Shown here in pieces: positions 7,489-14,661 of a stretch of 26,620 nt of DNA (the stretch's first letter is position 1; the number at the start of each line of letters is the position of its first letter). The stretch is from Alphaproteobacteria bacterium. GTDB taxonomy: Bacteria; Pseudomonadota; Alphaproteobacteria; Rickettsiales; UBA6187. A model generated the notes under the pieces. That model saw nothing but the letters and a program-made list of their open reading frames with translations, had not been told where the DNA came from and did no database searches. The stretch lies in contig JAJRPW010000157.1 of NCBI GenBank assembly GCA_024280585.1, positions 1 through 26,620 on the forward strand, given 5' to 3'. The position numbers were made by a program, and so were the translations under genes.

Positions 7489-8151
7489 TTACTCCAACAT
7501 TTCTGCCAATTCTAAAAATACTCCAGGGTAGAAAAATAATACAAGCGTTGCTAGTGCCGTTATTACTAGCGAAATCACAATGGGCCAGGGCGCTTCGCCG
7601 TGTTGGTGTTGTATGGTAATGCCGGTTGAGATTTTTTCATCTTCGAAAAATGCTTTGTAAATAATCGGCAGGAAATAGGCGGCATTTAGTAGGGTGCTGA
7701 CGATTAGAACGGCTATTACGATGTATAGTTCTTGCGATAATGCACCGTCGATCATGTACCATTTACTAATAAAACCAGCTGCGGGCGGCAAACCTATCAT
7801 GGATATAGATGCAATGGCGAAAGCTCCCATCGTCCATGGCATTCTCTTGCCTATTCCGGCGAGCTGGCTGATATTTTTCTTATGGGCGGCGGTGTAAATT
7901 GAGCCGGCGGCGAAGAATAAGGTGATTTTACCAAATGCATGGGCGGCAATGTGGAAAGCCGCAGCCGCAATAGCTTTTGGGGCGAAAATAGCCGCTGCTA
8001 AAATTACGTATGACAATTGGCTAACGGTCGAATATGCGAGTCGTTTTTTGAGATTATCTGATTTTAAAGCGACAATGGAGGCGGTAATAATAGTGAATGA
8101 TGCGGCATAAATGAGCCAACCGCCATGCCAGATATTATTTTGTGCAAGCAC
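7489..8151 (-). CDS. C-terminal fragment of the interrupted Mrp subunit
   Basis: An open frame of 220 residues can start at a GTG (8151), 24 bases after the in-frame TAG. It holds the TM9-TM14 half: KKRLAYSTVSQLSY, the AFHIAAHAFGKITLFFAAG helix, and GLPPAAGFISKWY, which normally follows the H-containing half. The nearest GGAG is 14 bases from the GTG, too far for efficient initiation, so separate translation is doubtful. It is more likely a relic or the 3' part of one gene. Confidence 0.5.
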   Translation of the reverse strand: MLAQNNIWHGGWLIYAASFTIITASIVALKSDNLKKRLAYSTVSQLSYVILAAAIFAPKAIAAAAFHIAAHAFGKITLFFAAGSIYTAAHKKNISQLAGIGKRMPWTMGAFAIASISMIGLPPAAGFISKWYMIDGALSQELYIVIAVLIVSTLLNAAYFLPIIYKAFFEDEKISTGITIQHQHGEAPWPIVISLVITALATLVLFFYPGVFLELAEMLE

Positions 8152-8175
8152 GCTTAGGTTGTCAACTCCGACAAT

Positions 8176-8970
8176 CTACATGATGATTTTTACAACGCTG
8201 AATACGCCGGCTTTTACGACTGCAACTGCATGTAGTAGGGCGCTAACTGGAGTCGGTGCAACCATAGCAGCTGGTAGCCATTTATGAAATGGCATAAGTG
8301 CTGCTTTTCCAATTCCATACATGTATAAGGCGAGTAAAATCGAAGTTGCAACGGGACTGATTTTCCCTTGAAGGATGCCGCCGGGAGTAAATTCCAAACT
8401 ACCCGTTACATTCCAAGTGTATATGATGGCCGGGAGTAATAAAAATACTGAAGTTCCCATCAAAATCCCTAGATATATCCGGCCGGATTTCTTTGCCTCC
8501 TCAGTTCTGGAATGTGTTACTAATGGGTATGTACATAAAGTTAAGATCTCATAAAAAACGAATAATGTGAATAGGTTGGATGAGAAAGCTATTCCTAAAG
8601 ATGAAGAGATGGCAATGGCAAAAAATGCATAGAAACGGCTTTGGCTGGCTTCATTATTACCGCGCATGTAACCGATTGAGTATATAATGCTAATTATCCA
8701 TAAAAATGAGATGATTAGAGCGAATATCATACCTAAAGGTTCAACTGAAAAAGCGATATTTATTCCTGGGATCACTTCAATTAATTGGGCAGAAACTTCT
8801 TGTCCTGATAGGAATATATTCAATATAAACAATACATTAACAAAGGAACATAAAGCGATGAATATAGATACCGCTTCTCTGATATTTGGTATACGGATGA
8901 ACGCAGAGCTGCCCGCTGCAATTAGTGGCAAGATTAGAGATAATATCAGGTATGTCTGTGTTTCTAGCAT
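8176..8970 (-). CDS. N-terminal fragment of the interrupted Mrp subunit
   Basis: This 264-residue open frame contains TM1-TM8 of an antiporter-like subunit. The TM5 glutamate is E141 (FVFYEILTLCTYP). The TM7 lysine K222 lies in GIGKAALMPFHKWLPAAM, and TM8 carries H247 and K253 (SALLHAVAVVKAGVF). It ends abruptly at TAG after VVKIIM. It begins four bases after the mrpD stop. Alone it would lack the second half of the channel bundle and probably would not fold into a working antiporter unit. Confidence 0.6.
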   Translation of the reverse strand: MLETQTYLILSLILPLIAAGSSAFIRIPNIREAVSIFIALCSFVNVLFILNIFLSGQEVSAQLIEVIPGINIAFSVEPLGMIFALIISFLWIISIIYSIGYMRGNNEASQSRFYAFFAIAISSSLGIAFSSNLFTLFVFYEILTLCTYPLVTHSRTEEAKKSGRIYLGILMGTSVFLLLPAIIYTWNVTGSLEFTPGGILQGKISPVATSILLALYMYGIGKAALMPFHKWLPAAMVAPTPVSALLHAVAVVKAGVFSVVKIIM

Positions 8971-8974
8971 AACA

Positions 8975-10456
8975 TTAATTACTCAAATTAAATAAATATT
9001 CTGCGGTATTACTTGCAAAACCGACTATTGGCTGCGTATAAAATCCAAATATAATAGTCAATAAAACCAAAAACGCCATCGGTAAGAGCATTAATAATGG
9101 TGCTTCAGTAACATTTCTAGTATCGGTTAGATTCTTTGAAAAATAGGCTATTTCAACGATTTTCCAGATATAGATAACGGCCAAAAGGGAGCCAAAAATA
9201 ATAACAGCGAAAATAAACCACATTTGTTGCTCGAAGGCAGCTTGTAGCAAATACCATTTACTGATAAAACCAGCGGTGCCGGGAACACCAATCAGGCTCA
9301 GCCCAGAAATTACAAATAATGCCATAGTTATAGGCATTTTTCTGGCTACTCCTTGCAATTTATTGAGCCGAACCCCGCCCATTTGTAGCATTATGCATCC
9401 AGCAGCCATAAACAAAGCAGCTTTGGCCAAAGCATGGCCGTAAACATGGATTAAACTTGCGGTAAGTCCTGTCTGACTGGCGATTCCTATGCCTAATATT
9501 ATGTAGCCAACTTGCGAAACTGACGAATAAGCCAGCAAACGCTTCAAATTATTCTGGAAAACAGCCGCTATCGCACCAATAATAATTGCAAAAACTCCTA
9601 AAACTATGACAATCTTATCAAGCCCTAAATTTTTAAAGGAAAATTCATAGCCAAATAATGAAAATAAAACTCTGATCAGGACATAAATCCCAACTTTTGT
9701 CGCGGTTGCAGAGAGAAATGTAGATACAAAAGAGGGCGCATTTGTATAGGAGTTCGTCAACCATAAATGCAACGGAAAAATGGCTATTTTCAGGGCCAAA
9801 CCAATGGTAAAAAACGCTAAAGCAGCCTTAACCGGGATAGAATCAGATAAGGATGGCATACGCAAGGCAATGTCGCTTATATTTAACGATCCGGTCATCA
9901 TATATAAAAAGCCAACGGCAATCAGAATAAACGTCGCGCCTATTGTCCCTAAAATAAGGTATTCCAGGGAGGCAAGCAACGCCCGCCGATCCTTCCCCAT
10001 GGCGATCAATGCATATGTTGCAAGTGACGAAATCTCCAGAAAAACATAAATATTAAACGCATCATTGGTAATTGTAATACCTAAAAGGCCGGCAAAACAT
10101 AGTAAAAACATTGAGTAAAACAGTGGTTGTTTCGAACGGGGGATTTCTGCATCAACTGATTTAAAGGCATATATGGACGAGAAAAAACCAACGGCAGATA
10201 CCAAAACCAAGATAAATGAGGACAGTAAATCAACATTATATTCAATACCAAAAGGCGGCTTCCACCCTCCCATTGGATAAGAAATTGAACCGGTTTCCAG
10301 GGTGTTAGAGGCGAGAGTTAAAGCTATTACTAAGGTAATAAAAGTAATTATAGCAGTAAAAATAGGGGCGATGCGATTCGCAGGAAAAAGCGCGCAAATC
10401 GGCGCCGCCAAAAGCGGTATAATCACCTGTAAAACCGGCAAATTACTTAAAATCAT
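8975..10456 (-). CDS. mrpD: Mrp antiporter subunit D
   Basis: A 493-residue inner-membrane subunit with about 14 helices, homologous to complex I NuoM/NuoN. It forms one of the proton or cation pathways of the multi-subunit antiporter. The key charged residues are E141 in TM5 (VFLEISSLATYAL), K223 in TM7 (LALKIAIFPLHLWL) with H230, and the TM8 lysine in SATATKVGIYVL. Later helices have VSQVGYIILGIG, HVYGHALAKAALFMAAG and GVPGTAGFISKWYLL, all characteristic of MrpD. It overlaps mrpC by four bases (ATGA), indicating coupled translation. It is the most canonical of the three antiporter-like subunits here. Confidence 0.93.
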   Translation of the reverse strand: MILSNLPVLQVIIPLLAAPICALFPANRIAPIFTAIITFITLVIALTLASNTLETGSISYPMGGWKPPFGIEYNVDLLSSFILVLVSAVGFFSSIYAFKSVDAEIPRSKQPLFYSMFLLCFAGLLGITITNDAFNIYVFLEISSLATYALIAMGKDRRALLASLEYLILGTIGATFILIAVGFLYMMTGSLNISDIALRMPSLSDSIPVKAALAFFTIGLALKIAIFPLHLWLTNSYTNAPSFVSTFLSATATKVGIYVLIRVLFSLFGYEFSFKNLGLDKIVIVLGVFAIIIGAIAAVFQNNLKRLLAYSSVSQVGYIILGIGIASQTGLTASLIHVYGHALAKAALFMAAGCIMLQMGGVRLNKLQGVARKMPITMALFVISGLSLIGVPGTAGFISKWYLLQAAFEQQMWFIFAVIIFGSLLAVIYIWKIVEIAYFSKNLTDTRNVTEAPLLMLLPMAFLVLLTIIFGFYTQPIVGFASNTAEYLFNLSN

Positions 10457-10818
10457 TCCTGTTCCTTCTTGTTTGATTCGGAGTCAAGCCCTAAGATTTC
10501 ATCTTCTTCGATTGTGCCATACTCTTCTTTTATACGGACAATAATTGCCAAACCAACGGCCATAACGGCAACGCCAACAACAATAGCAGTGAGCATTAAA
10601 ACATGCGGAATCGGATTGCTGTATTTATCAATTCCATCAATTAGAATCGGCACTGCACCATTTTTTACATTGCCAACAGAAACATAAAACAGGAGGACGG
10701 AAACCTGAAAAATAGCCAGCCCCATCATTTTTTTGACCAGATTACCACTAGCGATGACACCAAAAAAACCAATCATCATTAAAACGATACTAATCCAATA
10801 ATTATAACTGTCCAACAT
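10453..10818 (-). CDS. mrpC: Mrp antiporter subunit C (NuoK-like)
   Basis: A 121-residue protein with three predicted helices, homologous to complex I NuoK; it forms part of the Mrp membrane core beside MrpA/D. The segment IPHVLMLTAIVVGVAVMAVGLAI carries the family pattern N/HPxxxALxLTAIVxG. The C-terminal tail is acidic (EEYGTIEEDE, then SESNKKEQE). Its ATG overlaps the mrpB stop in TGATG, and its own stop overlaps the mrpD start. Confidence 0.92.
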   Translation of the reverse strand: MLDSYNYWISIVLMMIGFFGVIASGNLVKKMMGLAIFQVSVLLFYVSVGNVKNGAVPILIDGIDKYSNPIPHVLMLTAIVVGVAVMAVGLAIIVRIKEEYGTIEEDEILGLDSESNKKEQE

Positions 10819-11237
10819 CAGCTGCTTGCCCTCATGCCAAATATATAAAAAATGATCATAACCACTGAAAACACAGTGATTCCAACACCTAATTCAATTA
10901 TCATTATACCTAATTGTTGGCCATGCACAGCGTCTTTAGTCAAAACCGAATAATTCAAAAACTCGCCGCCTTTTAGCATGGCGACAATACCCACAAATGC
11001 ATATAATAAAACGCCAAAAGATGCTAAAAACCTAACTAATCCGAAGGGAATTATACTCATGCAATCCTCTAAACCGTGAATTAAACTATACACTATAAAC
11101 GCCGCCGCCCAGATTACACCAGCCTGAAAACCACCACCAGGGCTGTATTCCCCGTGAAATTGTATATAAAATCCGAACATTAAAATGAACGGGACTAAAA
11201 CCCTGATAATCGTCCTGACTATGATATGTTCATTCAT
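10818..11237 (-). CDS. mrpB: Mrp antiporter subunit B
   Basis: A 139-residue protein with four predicted helices and the MnhB-domain hallmark HGEYSPGGGFQAG at about residues 28-40, which also occurs in MbhF. It is a small integral subunit needed for assembly and activity of the Mrp complex. The length is typical of the stand-alone MrpB form. Its start overlaps the stop of the DUF4040 gene by four bases (ATGA). Confidence 0.93.
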   Translation of the reverse strand: MNEHIIVRTIIRVLVPFILMFGFYIQFHGEYSPGGGFQAGVIWAAAFIVYSLIHGLEDCMSIIPFGLVRFLASFGVLLYAFVGIVAMLKGGEFLNYSVLTKDAVHGQQLGIMIIELGVGITVFSVVMIIFYIFGMRASS

Positions 11238-11788
11238 GATTCATCCTTCTTATCAAAACGCCCCAAAAGCAGCATAACAGCAATGGCCGCGGTCAAAATC
11301 ACAACAGTTTCGCCCATAGTATCAAAACCCCGATAGCTCGCCAAAATCGATGTTACAACGTTTGGAATGCCAATTTGTTCCGGCGAATTTGTTATATAAT
11401 ACGGGGCAACATGCATTTGTGCCGGAGAAAATTCTGCGCCAAATTCAGGCATGTAAAAAGTAACAAAAATTAAAGCGGAACCAACAATTGTAAAAATTAA
11501 AATCGGTACAAATAAGTTTCCCGCTGTTTTTTTCTCTTCATGACCGACATAAAACAGGGTCATTAATAGCAATATAGTACTAATCCCAGCACCAACGGCC
11601 GCTTCAGTTATCGCAACGTCAGGAGCTGCTAAAACCAAGTATTGTGCGGCCATAAGCAAACTAAAAACACTTAAAAGTATTGTGCTTATTAGCAAATTTT
11701 TGACGTGAACTACTGCCAATGCTGTCAAAACAAGAAAAAATAGCATGACGAAATTTAATAAAGATGCGATATCAATAAAATCCATCAT
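11234..11788 (-). CDS. DUF4040 protein (MrpA C-terminal / MbhD-MbhE-like subunit)
   Basis: A 184-residue membrane protein corresponding to the C-terminal extension of canonical MrpA, here as a separate gene. Residues 1-80 match the MbhD/DUF4040 part, with AAPDVAITEAAVGAGISTIL in the conserved place. Residues 85-180 match the MbhE-like part, ending with ILASYRGFDTMGETVVILTA. It lies between mrpG and mrpB and overlaps each by four bases, as in the archaeal MBH order. It is part of the ion-conducting membrane module. Confidence 0.88.
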   Translation of the reverse strand: MMDFIDIASLLNFVMLFFLVLTALAVVHVKNLLISTILLSVFSLLMAAQYLVLAAPDVAITEAAVGAGISTILLLMTLFYVGHEEKKTAGNLFVPILIFTIVGSALIFVTFYMPEFGAEFSPAQMHVAPYYITNSPEQIGIPNVVTSILASYRGFDTMGETVVILTAAIAVMLLLGRFDKKDES

Positions 11789-12102
11789 TTTTTCTTCTTT
11801 ATATAGGGTTTAAGGTCGGTTAAGGCCGCCGACTTTGCTATCACATGAGTTGTTGTCGGGCCAGTCAGGAATAAGAAGAATATCAGAAATAAAATCTTCA
11901 GCGCATATAAACCAAAACCGCTTTGAATCGCCACCCCTATCAAGATAAGTGGTACGCCCAAGGAATCAGTTAGGCCGGCAGGATGAATCCTCGTGTAAAA
12001 ATCAGGCATTCGTAGCATTCCAAGCGCACCGGTAAAGGTAAAAAACGCCCCAAAAAACATAAAAATCCAGCCAGTTACCTCAATAATTTCTGCAAACATC
12101 AT
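11785..12102 (-). CDS. mrpG: Mrp antiporter subunit G
   Basis: A 105-residue protein with three helices and the MnhG/PhaG pattern LGMLRMPDFYTRIHPAG followed by TDSLGVPLILIGVAI. It is a small subunit of the Mrp complex, in the usual E-F-G order and with four-base overlaps on both sides. The C-terminus has a run of lysines (YIKKKK), probably cytoplasmic. Confidence 0.93.
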   Translation of the reverse strand: MMFAEIIEVTGWIFMFFGAFFTFTGALGMLRMPDFYTRIHPAGLTDSLGVPLILIGVAIQSGFGLYALKILFLIFFLFLTGPTTTHVIAKSAALTDLKPYIKKKK

Positions 12103-12365
12103 TTATTCTCCCCGGTCACATCATATTTAAAATAACGTAAAAAAGCAATCGTGGTGATAAAGTTAATAAGCGCGTAAGTAAGGGCTATATCGAGGAAAAA
12201 TGTGGTTTGCATCCAATGCCCCATCAGTGCTATTAACACGACAATATTGGTGCCAAAACTATTAGCCGCTAAAATACGATCAAACACCGTAGGCCCAAGC
12301 AGACAACGTATAATCACCATACCCATGCTCACCAAAACTGCTATAAAAACACCGGTTAACATCAC
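12099..12365 (-). CDS. mrpF: Mrp antiporter subunit F
   Basis: An 88-residue, three-helix protein with the MrpF family core LLGPTVFDRILAANSFG at about residues 22-38, followed by a helix of hydrophobic and threonine residues. It belongs to the Mrp complex; in some bacteria MrpF homologues have been linked to bile salt efflux. Four-base overlaps join it to mrpE and mrpG. Confidence 0.92.
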   Translation of the reverse strand: MMLTGVFIAVLVSMGMVIIRCLLGPTVFDRILAANSFGTNIVVLIALMGHWMQTTFFLDIALTYALINFITTIAFLRYFKYDVTGENK

Positions 12366-12844
12366 TTTACCCCACTTACAACATAGCTTGATTTCGCCGC
12401 CATTTTTCCATCGCGCAATGATTCAACGGATTCTTTGGTTAGGCCATGCACTTGCAACATGCCTTCGCGCACCAGAACTGTAACGGTTCCGGGGGTGAGG
12501 GTTATGGAATTTCCGAGGATTGTAAGCCCCAAATCATCCTGTATACTGGTCGAAATCCACTCCATTTCTGGTGAAATTTCTGGCTCTATCTGCCAGACTT
12601 TAATAGTTACGTCAATTCCGGAGATAATAATTTCTTTGATGAGCCAACTTAAATAACCCGGAAGGCGGGATAAAATGCCTAAAAGCCCGAATATTCTGCC
12701 CTTATCAAAGTTCATCAACACACCGACAAAGGCTGCGGCAAAGCAACTGACAATACCAAGTATTATGAATAACTTACTGAAAAATCCAGAAAAAATTATC
12801 CATGTCACAAATAATAATGCGAATAATACGGCAAAATTAAGCAT
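12362..12844 (-). CDS. mrpE: Mrp antiporter subunit E
   Basis: First gene of the operon, 160 residues. Two or three N-terminal helices are followed by a cytoplasmic domain with the family pattern LTILGNSITLTPGTVTVLV and then VHGL. MrpE supports assembly and full activity of the antiporter. The ATG at 12844 has AAGAGA upstream. A promoter-like pair lies in the 96-base gap to the adenosine kinase gene, which is on the same strand. The last four bases overlap mrpF. Confidence 0.9.
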   Translation of the reverse strand: MLNFAVLFALLFVTWIIFSGFFSKLFIILGIVSCFAAAFVGVLMNFDKGRIFGLLGILSRLPGYLSWLIKEIIISGIDVTIKVWQIEPEISPEMEWISTSIQDDLGLTILGNSITLTPGTVTVLVREGMLQVHGLTKESVESLRDGKMAAKSSYVVSGVK

Positions 12845-12882
12845 TCCAGTCTCTTTATAAAAACATTTCTCTCTTGATCAGC

Positions 12883-12910
12883 ATTATGCATAAAATGATG
12901 AGGTTTGCAA
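12883..12910 (-). promoter_or_regulatory. Putative promoter of the Mrp operon
   Basis: On the minus strand TTGCAA (12910-12905) is separated by 16 bases from CATAAT (12888-12883). Transcription would begin about 30 bases before the mrpE ATG. Read-through from the upstream kinase gene cannot be excluded because no terminator is evident. Confidence 0.4.
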
Positions 12911-12940
12911 AGAGAAAATGAGATATATTGAGAGTTTAAA

Positions 12941-13921
12941 TTAGGCTGCGTCTAATAAGTCAGACAATTTCACTTCAGGTCTGGCGCCCATATGCTGGAT
13001 GATTTCGCTGGCGGCGATTGTGGCTGTTTTGCCGCACTCCGCCAGGCTTTTTCCCTGGCTATAGCTGTATAAAAAGCCAGCAGCATATAAATCACCCGCG
13101 CCGGTTGTGTCGACAACGTTCAAGTTTTGCCCGGCTGCGATGGAAATAGTGCCAGCACTCGACACAATAATAGAACCTTTGGAGCCAAGAGTTGCGGCAG
13201 TAATCTCACATTTTTCGCTGATTTTTTGGATGGCAACTTCAAGGTTATCCGTTTCAAATAACGATTTTAATTCATCTTCATTACAGAATAAAATATCGAC
13301 TCCTTCTTCGATTAATTCGAGGAATTCGGCTCTATGTCGGTCTACGCAAAATGAATCGGAAAGTGACAATGAAACCTTACGTTCATACTGCCCGGCTATC
13401 TCGACCGCTTTTCTCATCGCGTGTTTCGCATGCTGTTCATCCCATAAATATCCCTCTAAATATAATATCTTAGAGTCTTTTATTAAAGCTTCATCTACAT
13501 CATTTGTGGTCATGCCTCGGGTTGCACCAAGATATGTCGCCATTGTGCGTTCCGCATCTTCCGTAACTGATATAAGGCATTTTGCGGTAGCAGCCCCGTC
13601 TTCAGCTTTCGCCGTTTCATAATGCACACCGATCGCCTTTAAATCATGGGCGAATATCCCTCCTAACGTATCATTTTTGACCTTGCCGATAAACGCGCAA
13701 GACCCGCCAAGCGATGCAATACCAGCTAAGCTATTAGCAGCTGACCCTCCCGAGGCCTCGATTGCCGGGGGCATATCGTCATAAATCGCTTGCGCCTGAC
13801 CTTCGTCAATCAGCGACATCCCACCTTTTGGCAGCTCGTGTTTTTCCAAAAAAGCATCGTCAACTTTCGCTAAAATATCAACAATTGCGTTGCCAACTCC
13901 TACTACATCAAATTTGGTCAT
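12941..13921 (-). CDS. PfkB-family carbohydrate kinase, probably adenosine kinase
   Basis: A 326-residue cytoplasmic kinase of the ribokinase/PfkB family; the closest match by motif is the adenosine kinase type, which makes AMP from adenosine and ATP. The N-terminal signature GGSAANSLAGIASLGG lies at 58-73. The C-terminal PfkB signature is DTTGAGDLYAAGF with catalytic base D277, and ATP-site residues such as TLGSKGS precede it. GGAGGAG lies just upstream of the ATG. It has its own promoter-like sequence containing an inverted repeat (13949-13977). Substrate preference among nucleosides and sugars cannot be settled from motifs alone. Confidence 0.85.
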   Translation of the reverse strand: MTKFDVVGVGNAIVDILAKVDDAFLEKHELPKGGMSLIDEGQAQAIYDDMPPAIEASGGSAANSLAGIASLGGSCAFIGKVKNDTLGGIFAHDLKAIGVHYETAKAEDGAATAKCLISVTEDAERTMATYLGATRGMTTNDVDEALIKDSKILYLEGYLWDEQHAKHAMRKAVEIAGQYERKVSLSLSDSFCVDRHRAEFLELIEEGVDILFCNEDELKSLFETDNLEVAIQKISEKCEITAATLGSKGSIIVSSAGTISIAAGQNLNVVDTTGAGDLYAAGFLYSYSQGKSLAECGKTATIAASEIIQHMGARPEVKLSDLLDAA

Positions 13922-13948
13922 AAAACTCCTCCAAGTTATTTCAGGATA

Positions 13949-13977
13949 ATTTTAGCGCAACTATCGCGCTAGTGCAA
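13949..13977 (-). promoter_or_regulatory. Kinase gene promoter with an operator-like inverted repeat
   Basis: On the minus strand TTGCAC (13977-13972) and TAAAAT (13954-13949) are 17 bases apart. The spacer is almost filled by the inverted repeat TAGCGC-7 bases-GCGCTA (13953-13971), which touches both elements. A protein bound there would block polymerase, so this may be an operator. Confidence 0.45.
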
Positions 13978-13995
13978 GTGCAGAGTTTGACCTCT

Positions 13996-14568
13996 TTAAA
14001 TTTGATCTGTCCTGTGAAAGTTGAAAGGATGTATAATTTTTTCTGTCACCACATTCGCAGTATTAAGTTCACCATCTAATATTGCGCGATTAATTTCTGA
14101 TAAATCGTCACTTTTTGTCTCGCCGCTTACATGCCCGCCCATTTTTAATGCAAAACACGCGGTGACACGGGCATTGCCGCCGGGGGTATTTTTCACGACA
14201 CCGCCTAGTTTTTCAACCAGTTCGGTCTGACATGTGGCGGTTCCGGCCCCAAGACGCGTTATGCTCAAGGTTGTTTTGCCTTCTTCTACGTTCACCGCAA
14301 GCGCTTCCACCACGTCTTCATACACGATTTCTGCTGCCAAGGTAAGGCCACTTAACATATGCCGTTTTATTAAATCCAGTTGCTCTTCTTTTGTTGCTCC
14401 CGGTGCGTAAACGCGAAAAATACTGTCACTTGTCCCGTCGACTAAAATTTTACCGTTTTCATCAATGACTGTATAACCTCCGTCTTTCATACAGTCGAAG
14501 ACTTCGGAAAGTCTTTTTTCTGAAAATGCAAGATCGGTAATTATTAAATCTCTAATGGTATTGGACAT
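13996..14568 (-). CDS. Conserved-looking protein of unknown function
   Basis: I do not recognise this 190-residue protein. It has no signal peptide or membrane segment and looks like a soluble alpha/beta protein. Visible blocks are IFRVYAPGATKEEQLDLIKRH (about residues 50-70), an acidic helix AAEIVYEDVVEALAV, the LGAGTATC strand-turn and a GGNARVTACFALKMGGH stretch. Cysteines at 26, about 113 and about 138 are not in a metal-binding pattern. GGAGAAG precedes the ATG, and a TTGACA promoter lies upstream (14604-14631), so it is probably a monocistronic gene. In many alphaproteobacteria rpoN and hpf follow lptB; this gene occupies that place but does not resemble either. Confidence 0.7.
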   Translation of the reverse strand: MSNTIRDLIITDLAFSEKRLSEVFDCMKDGGYTVIDENGKILVDGTSDSIFRVYAPGATKEEQLDLIKRHMLSGLTLAAEIVYEDVVEALAVNVEEGKTTLSITRLGAGTATCQTELVEKLGGVVKNTPGGNARVTACFALKMGGHVSGETKSDDLSEINRAILDGELNTANVVTEKIIHPFNFHRTDQI

Positions 14569-14603
14569 AAATCTTCTCCAACGAAGTTAACTAAATCGTT
14601 AAT

Positions 14604-14631
14604 AATTTAATGTTTATCGGGAGCGTGTCAA
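14604..14631 (-). promoter_or_regulatory. Putative promoter of the 190-residue protein gene
   Basis: A perfect TTGACA (14631-14626, minus strand) is followed after 16 bases by TAAATT (14609-14604). The start would be about 30 bases before the ATG. It lies in the gap after lptB, so this gene is transcribed at least partly on its own. Confidence 0.5.
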
Positions 14632-14661
14632 GAGTAAAATAATGGAGTGGCAAATCGGCTA

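Larger units (their letters stand above)
7489..8970 (-). pseudogene. Second MrpD/MrpA-like antiporter subunit, interrupted by an in-frame TAG
   Basis: Read through, this is one 493-codon gene, the same length as the neighbouring mrpD. It is broken only by TAG at 8178-8176 (codon 265). The frame is unchanged on both sides, and the peptide around the stop (KAGVFSVVKIIM-stop-IVGVDNL) aligns with the TM8-TM9 region of the family, where MrpA/D proteins often have an aromatic residue. One base change from TAT, TAC or several other codons would explain it. All other family landmarks are intact: E141, K222, H229 and K253 before the stop, the AHAFGK helix and FISKWY after it. It may be a recent nonsense mutation, a sequencing error, or a stop that is read through; TAG ends other genes here, so general reassignment is unlikely. 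Confidence 0.8.

Noticed and set aside
7489..8970. Two halves of the Mrp subunit as two genuine separate genes
   Set aside because: The halves are in the same frame, joined by one stop codon, and together match one family member in length and order; the second half has no well-placed ribosome-binding site.
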